64,000 bases of DNA from the NCBI GenBank assembly GCA_019308905.1, contig JAFDHF010000005.1:41868-105867 (forward strand), given 5' to 3'. Source of the stretch: Deltaproteobacteria bacterium (lineage in GTDB: Bacteria > Desulfobacterota > BSN033 > WVXP01). Below, piece after piece: positions 55,263 through 64,000 of this stretch (the first letter of the stretch is position 1; every line of letters begins with the position of its first letter). The position numbers and the translations under genes are program-made. A model generated the notes under the pieces. That model was not told the DNA's origin. It ran no database searches and was given only the letters and a program-made list of their open reading frames with translations.

Positions 55263-55914
55263 AGCCCACCCCCTTTATGGTATGAAGCAGTTTGGGCTCA
55301 AACCCTTTATCGATCTTGTTCCGGAGGTGATATACGTGTACATCGATGACGTTGGTGAGGCAGTCATAGTGATAATCCCATACGCTCTCGGAGATCATGG
55401 TCCTGGTCACGATCTCTCCCCTGTTTCGCATCAGGTATTCGAGCAGGGCGTATTCCTTTGGGGTGAGATCGATCCGCTTTCCCCCGCGGGATACCCTGTG
55501 GGTCGCGGGATCCATGGTTAGATCCGCGACTGTGAGCCTTGAACCGCCTTCTGCCTTCATCCGCCTGAGAACAGCCCTGACCCTGGCCAGGAGTTCATTG
55601 ATAGAGAAAGGTTTGACCATGTAATCGTCCGCCCCCAGGTTCAACCCCTTCACGATGTCCCTCTCTCTGTCTTTGGCTGTCAGGAAGATCACCGGTGTGT
55701 CCTTGCCCGTCTCCCGGAGGGACTTCAAGATCTCGATCCCATCGATCTTGGGGAGCATGATGTCCAGAATCAGCAGATCATAGGCCTCATGAAGGGCCAG
55801 AAACATACCCTCTTCGCCGTCATAGGCCACGTCGACCGCCATGTAGTTTTCCCTCAGCCCCTTTCGGACGAAACGGGCGATGCTTTTGTCGTCCTCCACG
55901 AATAGGATTCTCAT
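55240..55914 (-). CDS. OmpR/PhoB-family response regulator
   Basis: A 224-residue DNA-binding regulator. The receiver domain (1-115) has the acidic pair in FVEDDKS, the phospho-accepting Asp in LLILDIMLPKIDG (about 53) and the Lys in YMVKPFS. The winged helix (about 130-222) ends with the wing motif LLHTIKGVGYVLE. ATG 55914 has GAAGG about 6 nt upstream. OmpR-family regulators bind direct repeats with an 11-bp period, which matches boxes A to C. It begins 75 bp after dppF2 and may be partly cotranscribed with that operon. Confidence 0.94.
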   Translation of the reverse strand: MRILFVEDDKSIARFVRKGLRENYMAVDVAYDGEEGMFLALHEAYDLLILDIMLPKIDGIEILKSLRETGKDTPVIFLTAKDRERDIVKGLNLGADDYMVKPFSINELLARVRAVLRRMKAEGGSRLTVADLTMDPATHRVSRGGKRIDLTPKEYALLEYLMRNRGEIVTRTMISESVWDYHYDCLTNVIDVHVYHLRNKIDKGFEPKLLHTIKGVGYVLEARG

Positions 55915-55988
55915 GGCAGCCTTCAGAGAGACAGGCCCTTGATTGTAAGCCCTGATCCTGTCATCTTCTCTCACCCATGGATTATTTA

Positions 55989-56954
55989 TCACAGAAAGTG
56001 GCAGGCGGCAAAGTGATCCCTTTCCACCTCGATCATCTCTGGCGCCTCCCTGTGACAGATTTCCCTGGCCACCGGACACCGGGTGCGAAAGCTGCATCCT
56101 GATGGGGGGCTTGCCGGGTTCGGTATGTCTCCCCCAAGGATGGTCCTCTCTGTGGAGACCCTGGGATCCGGGATGGGGATGGCCGACAGCAGGGCCTGGG
56201 TATATGGGTGTCTTGCTGCGGTGTAGATCTCTCTACTGGGAGCGATCTCCACGATTTTTCCCAGGTACATGATGGCCACACGGTTTGAAATGTGTTCCAC
56301 CACGGCCAGGTCGTGGGAGACGAAGATGTAGGAAAGGCGGAACTCTTCCTGGAGCTTCACGAGGAGGTTGATGATCTGGGCCTGGATGGACACATCCAGG
56401 GCTGAGACCGGCTCATCTCCGATGATGAGGCTGGGGTTCAGCGTGAGGACCCGTGCGATTCCGACCCGCTGGCGCTGCCCCCCGCTGAATTCATGGGGGA
56501 ATCTGGTCATGTAGTCGGCTTCCAGCCCGACCTTTTCCAGCACCGCAGCCACTCTCTCTCTTCTTTCAGACCTGGTGCCCATGCCGTGAACAATGAGGGG
56601 CTCCTCAACAATGGCGCCAACCGTCATTCTAGGATTGAGCGAGGCAAAGGGATCCTGGAAGATGATCTGGGCTGTCCGGCGAAAGGCCTTTAATTCCTGT
56701 TCATTAAACCTGGCAACGTCTCGGCCCTCGAACTTGACGACACCAGAGGTGGGTTCGATGAGCCGTAGGATCGCTCGGCCCAAGGTGGTCTTGCCGCATC
56801 CGGACTCACCAACCAGGCCCAGGGTTTCTCCTCTCTTCAGGGAGAAACTCACGCCGTTGACGGCAAAAACGAACCGGGTCTCCTGAAAAAACCCTGTCTT
56901 CTTCAGGGGGAAGTGTTTGACCAGGTCTATTACCTCGAGAAGTATCTCTTCCAT
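55989..56954 (-). CDS. dppF: Peptide ABC transporter ATPase, DppF/OppF type (second system)
   Basis: A 321-residue importer ATPase with Walker [10 protein letters not shown], signature [14 protein letters not shown], Walker [13 protein letters not shown] and C-terminal [15 protein letters not shown] 56954 fits the family start; a TTG at 56978 is the alternative and overlaps the upstream gene. Last gene of the second dpp operon. Confidence 0.92.
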   Translation of the reverse strand: MEEILLEVIDLVKHFPLKKTGFFQETRFVFAVNGVSFSLKRGETLGLVGESGCGKTTLGRAILRLIEPTSGVVKFEGRDVARFNEQELKAFRRTAQIIFQDPFASLNPRMTVGAIVEEPLIVHGMGTRSERRERVAAVLEKVGLEADYMTRFPHEFSGGQRQRVGIARVLTLNPSLIIGDEPVSALDVSIQAQIINLLVKLQEEFRLSYIFVSHDLAVVEHISNRVAIMYLGKIVEIAPSREIYTAARHPYTQALLSAIPIPDPRVSTERTILGGDIPNPASPPSGCSFRTRCPVAREICHREAPEMIEVERDHFAACHFL

Positions 56955-56961
56955 TCTCGAT

Positions 56962-58047
56962 TCATCGGAAACAGGCAACCAGGTGCCCTTTCTCTACCTC
57001 TCTGAGCCGGGGTCTTTCCCTTTCACATCGGTCCATCGCCTCGGGACATCGATCCGCAAACCTGCATCCCGGAATCGTCCGGTACGGGGCTGGAACGACC
57101 CCTTTGATCTCCTTTAGAAACCTCTCAGACCGCCCGAGAACCGGTATCGAGTTCATCAGGGCGATGGTATACGGGTGCCGTGGCCTTTCAAAAAGAGAGA
57201 AAACATCGGCCTCCTCAACTTTTTCTCCGGCATACATGACCACGACCCGTTGAGCCGTCTTTGCGATGATTCCCAGGTTGTGGGTGATCAGAATCATGGC
57301 CATCCCGAATTCCTTCTTCAATCGAAGGATCAGGTCGAGTATCTGGGCTTGAATGGTGACATCGAGGGCGGTCGTGGGCTCGTCGGCGATCAACACCCTC
57401 GGACTACAACCGAGAGCCATGGCGATCATGGCCCGTTGCCTCATCCCGCCGCTCAACTGATGGGGGTATTCCTTCATGATTCTTTCAGGAGAGGGGATTT
57501 CACAGGCATCGAGCATCTCAATAGACCGTTTTTTCGCCTCTTTCTTGGACAGGTTCTGATGGAGGGTGAATACCTTGGACAGTTGGCTGCCTATGGTGAA
57601 CACCGGGTTGAGGGAGGTCATGGGCTCCTGGAAGATCATGGAGATCTGGTTCCCCCGGATCTCCCTCATCCTGTTCATGGGGAGATCGAGAAGATTCTGG
57701 CCCTCGAAAACGACCGAGCCTGACACGATTCTGCCCGGTGGTGACGGGATGAGACGCAAGATGGAAAGGGCGGTCACGCTCTTGCCACACCCGGACTCTC
57801 CGACAACGCCGAGTGTCTCCCCGCGAAACACATGGTAACTCACCCCATCCACTGCTCTCGCTACCCCCTGGTGAGTGTGAAAATAGGTCTTCAGGCCCTC
57901 TATGGATAGGACGGGGAGTGAATGGTCTGGTTTCATTGCTTCTGGGAGAAGGCCTCTGTCCTGGCCGGGGTCTGCTCTTTCTTTTGGAATCGCCGTAGAG
58001 TCAGACGGACCCGCGGCCCCGGTTCTTATGTCCTCTGAAATCTCCAT
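56962..58047 (-). CDS. dppD: Peptide ABC transporter ATPase, DppD/OppD type (second system)
   Basis: Importer ATPase with Walker [10 protein letters not shown], signature [14 protein letters not shown], Walker [13 protein letters not shown] and the Cys cluster [10 protein letters not shown]. From ATG 58047 it is 361 residues, about 35 longer than usual; an internal ATG at 57936 would give a typical 324 but has a weak ribosome site. The 5' end overlaps dppC by 22 nt if the longer start is right. Confidence 0.9.
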   Translation of the reverse strand: MEISEDIRTGAAGPSDSTAIPKERADPGQDRGLLPEAMKPDHSLPVLSIEGLKTYFHTHQGVARAVDGVSYHVFRGETLGVVGESGCGKSVTALSILRLIPSPPGRIVSGSVVFEGQNLLDLPMNRMREIRGNQISMIFQEPMTSLNPVFTIGSQLSKVFTLHQNLSKKEAKKRSIEMLDACEIPSPERIMKEYPHQLSGGMRQRAMIAMALGCSPRVLIADEPTTALDVTIQAQILDLILRLKKEFGMAMILITHNLGIIAKTAQRVVVMYAGEKVEEADVFSLFERPRHPYTIALMNSIPVLGRSERFLKEIKGVVPAPYRTIPGCRFADRCPEAMDRCERERPRLREVEKGHLVACFR

Positions 58048-58928
58048 CGTATCTTGGGATCCATGGCCTCCCGGATTCCATCCCCGAGCAGGTTAAACGC
58101 AAAAACCGACACAAAAATGGCCGCTCCTGAAAAGGTCGAGATCCACCACTGGTTCAGGAAGAAATCCCGTCCGTCGCTGACCATGACCCCCCAGTCTGCT
58201 GCGGGCGGTTGGGTTCCCAGACCCAGGAAACCGAGAGCCGAAAGGGAGAGAATAATATATCCCATATCGAGCGTCGCCTGGACAATGATCGGCGACAGGC
58301 AGTTGGGCAGGATGTGGCGGAACATGATGCGCCATCGGGAAGCCCCAATGGCTCTGGCAGACTCGACAAACTGCATCTCTTTGAGAGAGATCACCTGACT
58401 CCGGACGAGACGGGTGTACCAGGGCCACCAGGGTATGGAGATGGCAATCAGGGCATTGAGCAGGTTGGGCCCCAGGGATGCCACAATGGCAATGGCGAGA
58501 AGGAGCGATGGAAAAGCGAGAATCATGTCGGCCAGTCTCATGATGATCTCATCCACCTTTCCACCGGAGTAGCCGGCGAACAATCCGAGGGGGACACCAA
58601 TGGCAATGACGATCAGGACCACGGCAACGGCGGCCTTCAATGAAATCCGCGCACCGAAAATGATACGGCTCAAGATATCCCGGCCAAGGTTGTCTGTTCC
58701 CAGAGGGTGCTTCAGGTTTGGAGCCACCAGTCTCTCTTTCAGGTTGGACATGCCCCTTCCCTGGTCCGGGTAGGGTGCCACATGGGGTGCGAGAAGGGCC
58801 GTTGCAACCAGAAGGATAATGATGCCCAGCCCAAAGGCGGTGAGCGGGTTCTTTAGAACCAGATTGATGCCCCGCCAGTAATCTCTGGCTCTCGTCAACC
58901 GGTTCTGCCTGTTTTTCTCGGTCTCCAT
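58026..58928 (-). CDS. dppC: Peptide ABC transporter permease, DppC type (second system)
   Basis: A 300-residue permease with an N-terminal OppC-type helix (LTAFGLGIIILLVATALLAPH), five more helices and the EAA loop (ESARAIGASRWRIMFRHILP). It follows dppB by 15 bp. Confidence 0.93.
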   Translation of the reverse strand: METEKNRQNRLTRARDYWRGINLVLKNPLTAFGLGIIILLVATALLAPHVAPYPDQGRGMSNLKERLVAPNLKHPLGTDNLGRDILSRIIFGARISLKAAVAVVLIVIAIGVPLGLFAGYSGGKVDEIIMRLADMILAFPSLLLAIAIVASLGPNLLNALIAISIPWWPWYTRLVRSQVISLKEMQFVESARAIGASRWRIMFRHILPNCLSPIIVQATLDMGYIILSLSALGFLGLGTQPPAADWGVMVSDGRDFFLNQWWISTFSGAAIFVSVFAFNLLGDGIREAMDPKIRWRFQRT

Positions 58929-58943
58929 GATCGTGATTTCCTG

Positions 58944-59960
58944 CTACCCAAGGCGGATGCGGGGATCGGCCACTGCAAGGAGCAGATCGACAACCAGGTT
59001 CACTACGACATAGAATATGGCGAGAAGAATCGTGACACCCATAATGATCGGATAATCGTTGAGAAAAATCGCGTTGACTGTGTATGTTCCCAGACCAGGC
59101 CAGAAGAAAATCAGCTCCACAAAGAACGTCCCTGTCAACATAAAGGCAAAGCAGAGGCCCGCAGTGGTGAGCGTAGGACCAAGGGCATTCCTCAAGGCGT
59201 GAACGAAGAGAATCTCCCCCTCGGAAACGCCGATAGCCTTGGCCGTGGTGATGTAGTCTTCCCGGAGGACCTCAAGCATGGTCGACCGGGTCATCCGTGC
59301 AATGAGTCCCATGGAATAAGCGGCCAGAGTGATCGATGGGAGGATCAGATGGGCCAGTGCGCTTTTGAGGGCCGGCCAGTTGGCTGTGACCAGAGCGTCG
59401 AACACGTAAAAGCCTGTGATCTCCTTGATGGGGTTCACCAGGCTAACCACCGTGTCTATACGACCTCCAATCGGAAAGAGAGCCAGCCATCTGAAAAAAA
59501 CGATCTGGAGAATCATGGCGAGCCAGAAGGCAGGCAGTGACACATTGGCTACAGAGAACAATCTGCTCAGATGGTCCACCGGGGTGTTCTCTTTCTTCGC
59601 AGATATGACCCCCAGGGGAATACCCACCACAAGTGCAATCGTGATCGCACTGATCATCAGTTCCAGGGAAGCCGGTAGATGATCCCATATACCCCGGAGC
59701 ACGGGGCGATGTGTACGAAGCGATTCCCCGAGATCCCCGTGGACCAGGTCTCTCATATAGTAAGCGAATTGGATGGGGAGCGGCTTGTCAAGACCGAGCT
59801 GGACCCGCACTTTTTCCACCTGTTCCGGCCTTGGACGGGGCCCCAGATAGCTCGCTGCCGGATCCGAGGGGACGACCCTCGAGAGCGTGAAAGTGATGAC
59901 ACAGAGCCCCAAAAGGACGAAAACGAGCCAGATCAGGCGTCTTACCACGTAGCGTAACAT
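58944..59960 (-). CDS. dppB: Peptide ABC transporter permease, DppB type (second system)
   Basis: A 338-residue permease with the standard start (RYVVRRLIWLVFVLLGLCVI), the SRVVPSDPAASYLG periplasmic segment and the EAA loop TTAKAIGVSEGEILFVHALRNA. About six helices. It is separated from the binding-protein gene by a 178-bp gap containing a hairpin. Confidence 0.93.
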   Translation of the reverse strand: MLRYVVRRLIWLVFVLLGLCVITFTLSRVVPSDPAASYLGPRPRPEQVEKVRVQLGLDKPLPIQFAYYMRDLVHGDLGESLRTHRPVLRGIWDHLPASLELMISAITIALVVGIPLGVISAKKENTPVDHLSRLFSVANVSLPAFWLAMILQIVFFRWLALFPIGGRIDTVVSLVNPIKEITGFYVFDALVTANWPALKSALAHLILPSITLAAYSMGLIARMTRSTMLEVLREDYITTAKAIGVSEGEILFVHALRNALGPTLTTAGLCFAFMLTGTFFVELIFFWPGLGTYTVNAIFLNDYPIIMGVTILLAIFYVVVNLVVDLLLAVADPRIRLG

Positions 59961-60101
59961 CAGCCTCTATTTCCTGCAGAAAGACGAAACACTTGAGCAA
60001 TCCGATCGGCTACCGATCCGGGCACGGCTCCTGAAAGCATGAGAGAGAATCCGGTCCAATCTGTTCTGACCATTTTGAAATAAAGGATGGAGAGCGCTCT
60101 T

Positions 60102-60129
60102 GGAGGTGGCGGGCTTCTCCACCACCTCC
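60102..60129 (-). other. Intercistronic hairpin between second SBP and dppB
   Basis: GGAGGTGG and CCACCTCC (8 bp, exact) around a 12-nt loop, without a U-run. It holds the same place in the operon as the hairpin at 11770-11810. Confidence 0.5.
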
Positions 60130-60138
60130 TTGCTCGCC

Positions 60139-61707
60139 TTACTCCTTGTACATATTGTAAAAGAAGGGGACCCGGGGGTAGTTGGGGTTGATGACATAGC
60201 CTTTGAGCTCGGCCCTTTTGAATACCCCTCTCTCGATGTCGAAGAGAAAAATCGAGGGCGCATCCTCAATCAGCATCTCTTGGGCTTTGGAGTACAGAGC
60301 CTTAGCCTGCTTTGGGTTCGGCGTGCTATAGGCTTCCAGGATCGTCCGGTCAAACTCCGGATTCTTGTAATAGGAGAAGTTCCAGTAGGGTTTCTCCTCG
60401 ACGTGCCAGAGGCTGTAAAGGGTTTCGTAAGGATCGCTGAAGGTCGGCCACCACATAACCGCTGCCATGTGATGGGCCTTTTCCGGCCCTCCCTTCATCA
60501 ACTCCCATTGGGCTGTCCAGATCATGGGCCGGATATCTACTTCGATGCCGATCCTGCCGAGCGCCTCTTTGACCAGGGGAGCAAAGGCTTTTTCAGCCGG
60601 GTTCTCCGAAGCATAAGTGAACATAAGCCTGTCCTTGATCCCGTTTGGATAGCCGGCCTGAGCCATCAGGCTTTTGGCCTTGTCCAGATCATAGGTGTAC
60701 TGAAACAGGGTGTCGTCATGTCCGAACTGGCCGTTGGGGACAGGCCCCACAGCCTGCCTCCCAAACCCTGCCACGGAGACGTCGATGATGTCCTTGTAAG
60801 GTATGGCATAGGAGACGGCCTGTCTGATCAGCTTGTTGTTGAAGGGGAACTTTGCCGTATTCAGGTGGATGTAGTAGTTCATGAAGCTCGGACCTTTCAA
60901 GAGCTCGCAGCACTCTTTGGCGTCAAAGGTCCGGAAGGATTCCGTGGGGATCCTGGTTGCAAGATCAGCCACACCCGCCTCGAGCATCTGCTCGGCCACG
61001 GTTGCCTCCTTCACGATCTTGACGACGATTCGCGTGAAATGAGGCCCTTCCCAGCCCTTCCAGTAATCATCGAATCTCCTGAAGATGATCTCCTCATCCG
61101 GCTTCCAGCTCTCCAGCATGTAAGGGCCGCATCCGGCCTCCCGGCCCTGATCGAACCACTTCCGGTCGTTTCCGACTGCTTTCGGGCTTATGATCCAGGC
61201 TGCGTTTGCCGAAGCGATGATCCGGTCGAACGGGGCCGGCTCTTTCAAGATGAACTGGACCGCATAGTCGCTGAGGGTCTTGATCTCCTTGAGAGGAGAA
61301 AAGATGAAGGCAGCCCCCTTGCCCATCTTCATGGTTCGCTCGATGGAGTCCTTGACAACCTGAGCGGTGAGCATGCCCCCGTCGTGAAATTTGACCCCCT
61401 TTCTCAGGTAAAAGGTCCATTTCAGACCGTTGTCATCGACACGCCAGTCTTCGGCAAGGCCAGGCTGAAAGGGCTTGTCGCTCCCAGGAGGGCTGACCCA
61501 GATCAGGGTTTCGTAGATGTTCGGCATGTAAGAGGATTCTGTTGAATAGGCCGCACTGGGGTCCCATGTGGTGATGCTGTCGGTCGATGCAAATACCAGG
61601 ATATCCTTGGGCAGTTTGGCTGCCTCGCCGGGAAGGGCCAGACCCATCACAAACAGGGCCGCCACTGCCAGAATAGAGACGGGTTTCAGTATCCTTCTCT
61701 TATCCAT
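60139..61707 (-). CDS. Peptide ABC transporter substrate-binding protein (SBP family 5, second system)
   Basis: A 522-residue periplasmic receptor. Signal peptide at residues 1 to about 30 (core VSILAVAALFVMGLAL, cut near GEA). Family-5 features include DSITTWDPSAAYS, LKWTFYLRKGVKFHDGG and a C-terminal NPNYPRVPF. A GGAAAGGAGG site about 7 nt before ATG 61707 fixes the start. It differs clearly from the first receptor, so the two systems probably take different ligands. Confidence 0.93.
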   Translation of the reverse strand: MDKRRILKPVSILAVAALFVMGLALPGEAAKLPKDILVFASTDSITTWDPSAAYSTESSYMPNIYETLIWVSPPGSDKPFQPGLAEDWRVDDNGLKWTFYLRKGVKFHDGGMLTAQVVKDSIERTMKMGKGAAFIFSPLKEIKTLSDYAVQFILKEPAPFDRIIASANAAWIISPKAVGNDRKWFDQGREAGCGPYMLESWKPDEEIIFRRFDDYWKGWEGPHFTRIVVKIVKEATVAEQMLEAGVADLATRIPTESFRTFDAKECCELLKGPSFMNYYIHLNTAKFPFNNKLIRQAVSYAIPYKDIIDVSVAGFGRQAVGPVPNGQFGHDDTLFQYTYDLDKAKSLMAQAGYPNGIKDRLMFTYASENPAEKAFAPLVKEALGRIGIEVDIRPMIWTAQWELMKGGPEKAHHMAAVMWWPTFSDPYETLYSLWHVEEKPYWNFSYYKNPEFDRTILEAYSTPNPKQAKALYSKAQEMLIEDAPSIFLFDIERGVFKRAELKGYVINPNYPRVPFFYNMYKE

Positions 61708-61735
61708 TTTGTCCTCCTTTCCTGACCAACCGATC

Positions 61736-61783
61736 TCAGTTTGCCTCGATCGTCAAACCCGGTACGGGGCATATTGAACTCAT
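61736..61783 (-). CDS. 15-residue leader peptide with a complete Shine-Dalgarno sequence
   Basis: AGAAAGGAGGTGATCC stands directly before ATG 61783 and is complementary to the full 3' end of 16S rRNA. The frame is short (about MSSICPVPGLTIEAN) and stops 28 nt before the binding-protein ATG. No residue bias such as repeated codons is seen. It could be a translational enhancer or leader peptide, or a chance rRNA-like tail. No homologue known to me. Confidence 0.35.
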   Translation of the reverse strand: MSSICPVPGLTIEAN

Positions 61784-61832
61784 GGATCACCTCCTTTCTC
61801 ACACGCAGCCTTGGCGATTCTTCGGGTCTTCT

Positions 61833-62693
61833 TCAGTCTCCCAACTTCCGATGGAGCTTGAGGGGCCCCAGGGATTCATAGATCCGTCCTTTACGAATCT
61901 CTTCCCCATATACGGGGAATCTCTGTTTGAAGTTGCCGAGGTCCTTCCACAGCTGGGAGAGCCCCAGGGTGCCGTACTCCCGAACCCTGGAGACCAGGTC
62001 GAGGTCTATCACCTCTGTCATGATCACCTCACGTTGCCCGGAGGCTTGGAGGACTCGTCCTTCAGGATCGACAAAGATCGATTGGCCGATTCCTCCGCCT
62101 CCCACCCCATTGACGCTGAGAAAATAGACCTGATTGCTGATAGCATTGGCCTGGGCCAGGACGAGCTCCAGGGATCGATCAGAGGTGTAGGTGGCCGTCG
62201 GATTGAAGACCGCCTCGGCCCCCATCCAGGCCAGGGTCCGGACCAGCTCGGGGAACCACTGGTCGTAGCAGATGCAGAGGCCGAATCGTCCCTTGCCCGG
62301 GATATCGAATATGCAGAACTCCTCGCCCGCCTCGCTCTGCTCAAGAGGCGCCCATGGGAAGAGCTTCCTGTACCTGGCTTTGATCGCCCCCTCAGGAGAG
62401 ATGACAATCGAGGTGTTGAAGATCTTTCCCCCGTCTCTCTCGTACATGGATCCGGGAATGAGCCATTTCTCTTCTCTTCTCGCCCATTCACAGAATCGAT
62501 CGACAGTCGGGTTGGGTATGGGCTGTGCGAGCTCACGGTTCATCCCGGAGACGCATAGTTCACTGAAAAAGACCAGGTCGGCCCACGGGAAAGAGGCGGC
62601 CACGCGATCGAGTCTCTCCATCATCTCCGCTGTGTTGTCCTGGCCGTGGACGACCTCCATCTGAATTCCGGCAATTCCTAGGTATCTCGCCAT
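61833..62693 (-). CDS. Carbon-nitrogen hydrolase (nitrilase superfamily amidase)
   Basis: A 286-residue alpha-beta-beta-alpha hydrolase. The catalytic triad is seen: Glu45 (FFSELCVSG), Lys110 (RYRKLFPW) and Cys142 (CICYDQWFPE). The CYDQWFPE form resembles the aliphatic amidase and carbamoylase branches (N-carbamoyl-putrescine or beta-ureidopropionase-like) and not true nitrilases. First gene of the second dpp operon, with its own promoter. The substrate is not fixed by the sequence. Confidence 0.9.
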   Translation of the reverse strand: MARYLGIAGIQMEVVHGQDNTAEMMERLDRVAASFPWADLVFFSELCVSGMNRELAQPIPNPTVDRFCEWARREEKWLIPGSMYERDGGKIFNTSIVISPEGAIKARYRKLFPWAPLEQSEAGEEFCIFDIPGKGRFGLCICYDQWFPELVRTLAWMGAEAVFNPTATYTSDRSLELVLAQANAISNQVYFLSVNGVGGGGIGQSIFVDPEGRVLQASGQREVIMTEVIDLDLVSRVREYGTLGLSQLWKDLGNFKQRFPVYGEEIRKGRIYESLGPLKLHRKLGD

Positions 62694-62766
62694 CCTATCT
62701 CCTTAATCCGTTTCTTCATTTTACGGAACCTTTTACCAGTCGCCGCTCAACAGGCATCTCACCCCC

Positions 62767-62794
62767 ATATTAGCAGGTCCAGAAATAAAGTCAA
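62767..62794 (-). promoter_or_regulatory. Promoter of the C-N hydrolase/dpp2 operon
   Basis: On the minus strand TTGACT (62794-62789), a 16-nt spacer and TAATAT (62772-62767), about 75 bp before the hydrolase start. The divergent reductase gene has only a weak -10 (TATGAT at 62843). Confidence 0.5.
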
Positions 62795-62940
62795 TTTTTC
62801 TTCTTCATTACGGTAACGTTCGAGTGACTTCGGAAGAATTTCTATGATATAAATACCGGTGGACCGGCGGAGAGTTTCGATTCTGCGGTCGATAGCACAA
62901 CAGAAGGGATCCACGATATTTTTCGGAAGGAGGAGAGTCA

Positions 62941-63516
62941 ATGGGAGGCAAGAGAATCATGGTCGTGGTGGGGAGCCCGCGAAAAGACGGCAACAGCGCG
63001 ACCCTGGCCAAACAGGTGATCGCAGGTGCCGAATCGGTCGGGGCGGAGGTGGAGAGCTTCTTTCTCCATGGGATGAATATCCAGCCCTGCACCGGTTGCG
63101 ACGGCTGCCGCGGGGAGAGAGAAAAGGACTGTGTGATCGACGACGACATGGATATCCTGTATCCCAAGCTCCGCGAGGCGGATGGATTGGTGATCGCCAC
63201 CCCGGTTTACTGGTTTACGGTTTCTGCACAGACGAAGCTGTTCATGGACCGATGGTACGCCTTCGGAGGTGACGACGAGTACGCCGCCCTTTCGGGCAAG
63301 CGGATAGGCATCGTTCTCACCTACGGGGATGTCGATCCCTTTGCCTCCGGGGCGGTCAACGCCCTGCGCACGTTCCAGGACGCCTTCAACTATGTCGGCG
63401 CCGAGATCGTGGGTATGGTTTACGGAAGCGCCACCGAGGCAGGCGAGATAAAGAACAATCAGGAGCTGATGGAAAAGGCATATGCCCTGGGAAAGCAGCT
63501 CGGCTCAGGAGCCTAG
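62941..63516 (+). CDS. NAD(P)H-dependent FMN reductase (flavodoxin-like fold)
   Basis: A 191-residue flavoprotein of the NADPH-dependent FMN reductase / iron-sulfur flavoprotein group. The FMN phosphate loop is VGSPRKDGNSATLAKQ, with IQPCTGCDGCRG (two closely spaced Cys pairs) and the family PVYWFTVSAQTKLFMDR. The ATG follows GGAAGGAGGAGAGTCA, a strong ribosome site. Related proteins reduce quinones, nitro compounds or metal ions in anaerobes. Confidence 0.9.
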   Translation: MGGKRIMVVVGSPRKDGNSATLAKQVIAGAESVGAEVESFFLHGMNIQPCTGCDGCRGEREKDCVIDDDMDILYPKLREADGLVIATPVYWFTVSAQTKLFMDRWYAFGGDDEYAALSGKRIGIVLTYGDVDPFASGAVNALRTFQDAFNYVGAEIVGMVYGSATEAGEIKNNQELMEKAYALGKQLGSGA

Positions 63517-63640
63517 AGTCCCGGGGCTGCCTCTGGCTGGGTCTGCAGCAAAATCCCCGAATAATCTTTCCCTAATAATCCAGAGATGCTTGCACCGGCC
63601 CTCTCCAGTCGGGAAGTGTGAGACCAGGCAATGTGCATCC

Positions 63641-63883
63641 CTATCTTCTTTGTCTCTTTACTCTGTTCCACCAAGCCTCAAAGTCCTGATCCCTATTCCA
63701 CAAGTTATCAAGGTCCTTTTGTGAGTTCAGCCAACCCGGATGGTTCCATCTCCAGCTGTGCTTGCCCTTCCACTCCGTGATGGTAGTCCTTGCACTTCCG
63801 TTAAAATGCTTTCCGTCTTTGAGCTCTCCTGAAACGACTACCTCATACTCCTTGCCAGGGGCCGTCTCCAAGGAGGGGGTGAT
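63641..63883 (-). pseudogene. Truncated protein remnant
   Basis: About 80 codons read as protein-like text (ITPSLETAPGKEYEVVVSG, then Trp-rich WKGKHSWRWNHPGW). There is no ribosome site; the only start is a TTG at 63871, and an in-frame stop lies directly upstream near 63884. The N-terminus looks cut off at the edge of an unrelated sequence, perhaps by insertion. I do not recognise the family. Confidence 0.35.
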
Positions 63884-63884
63884 G

Positions 63885-63983
63885 TCCTATACTTGCTGTA
63901 AAAGTGGTTTTAGGGGTTGAGCCTTAGCCAGGATGCGATAAGCTCTGGCAGGCAACAAAGACAAACAAAGGAGGCCCAACCCC
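63885..63983 (+). other. Possible left end of an insertion element
   Basis: The stretch from about TCCTATACTTGC onward interrupts the minus-strand remnant and leads into a gene with a strong ribosome site. The opposite end lies outside the window, so terminal repeats cannot be tested. Confidence 0.25.
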
Positions 63984-64000
63984 ATGAAGAAGGTACCACG
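63984..64000 (+). CDS. Start of an unidentified gene (3' part outside window)
   Basis: ATG AAG AAG GTA CCA (Met-Lys-Lys-Val-Pro) follows AAAGGAGG by 9 nt. Only five codons are present. By position it may be a transposase, but the sequence does not show this. Confidence 0.45.

Noticed and set aside
61781..61799. Plus-strand GGATCACCTCCTTTCT as a fragment of a 16S rRNA gene
   Set aside because: Only about 16 nt match and the sequence upstream has no rRNA character; a complete Shine-Dalgarno on the minus strand explains it.

Overview
The window is one GC-rich bacterial chromosome segment of housekeeping and accessory genes, mostly transcribed from the minus strand. A Gram-negative rod is indicated: there is a full mreB-mreC-mreD-mrdA-rodA set, RodZ, a periplasmic PpiD-type chaperone, and a lipid A/LPS-modification (L-Ara4N) cluster. 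The gene style suggests a deltaproteobacterial (Desulfobacterota-like) lineage: a GT9 enzyme with a Cys-rich N-terminus, a B12-radical SAM enzyme, and two DppABCDF systems paired with amide hydrolases. That placement is inference. No rRNA, tRNA or CRISPR array was seen.

Layout. 1-5.4 kb: the 3' part of ruvB, then rodZ, era and lon on the other strand. 5.5-15 kb: a peptide ABC operon (SBP-dppBCDF) followed by a DppA-type D-aminopeptidase and a choline-kinase-like kinase. It is flanked by two copies of a roughly 0.35-0.42 kb MITE-like repeat and by a formamidase-family gene. 15-24.4 kb: a small exported protein with a strong promoter, ssb, a LysM/TPR protein and a PEGA-tailed Ser/Thr kinase, then the rod-shape operon read from mreB down to rodA. 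24.5-31.5 kb: ppiD, a PilZ protein, a TauE-type permease, an hsp20-hsp20-dnaJ stress cluster and a class III aminotransferase. 32-46 kb: an MFS transporter, then a long minus-strand operon GT9-Dpm1-ArnT-like-flippase-B12 radical SAM-DegT-ArnB-ArnC-ArnA(formyltransferase)-ArnA(decarboxylase)-ArnD. 46-54 kb: a frameshifted DedA-PAP2-LssY fusion, a second flippase-like protein, an isoprenylcysteine-methyltransferase-like membrane protein, a YkgJ protein and a second ArnT-like enzyme. 54-63 kb: an OmpR-family two-component system, a second dpp operon headed by a carbon-nitrogen hydrolase, and a flavodoxin-like reductase. At the right edge there is a gene remnant and the start of another gene, perhaps an insertion sequence.

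The most striking signal is a promoter architecture found three times. On the minus strand it reads TTCATC-N5-TTCATC-N5-TTAATY-N10-TAtrAT. It occurs upstream of the GT9/arn operon (46333-46376), the methyltransferase-like gene (51516-51559) and the second ArnT-like gene (53771-53814, directly beside the two-component genes). Direct repeats with an 11-bp period just upstream of a -10 box are the hallmark of OmpR-family activator sites such as the PmrA and PhoP boxes. I infer a PmrAB-like envelope-modification regulon with its own operator sequence. It controls an unusual Ara4N pathway in which ArnA is split into two genes, a radical SAM enzyme and a second aminotransferase are added, ArnE/ArnF are absent, and flippase-like proteins may take their place.
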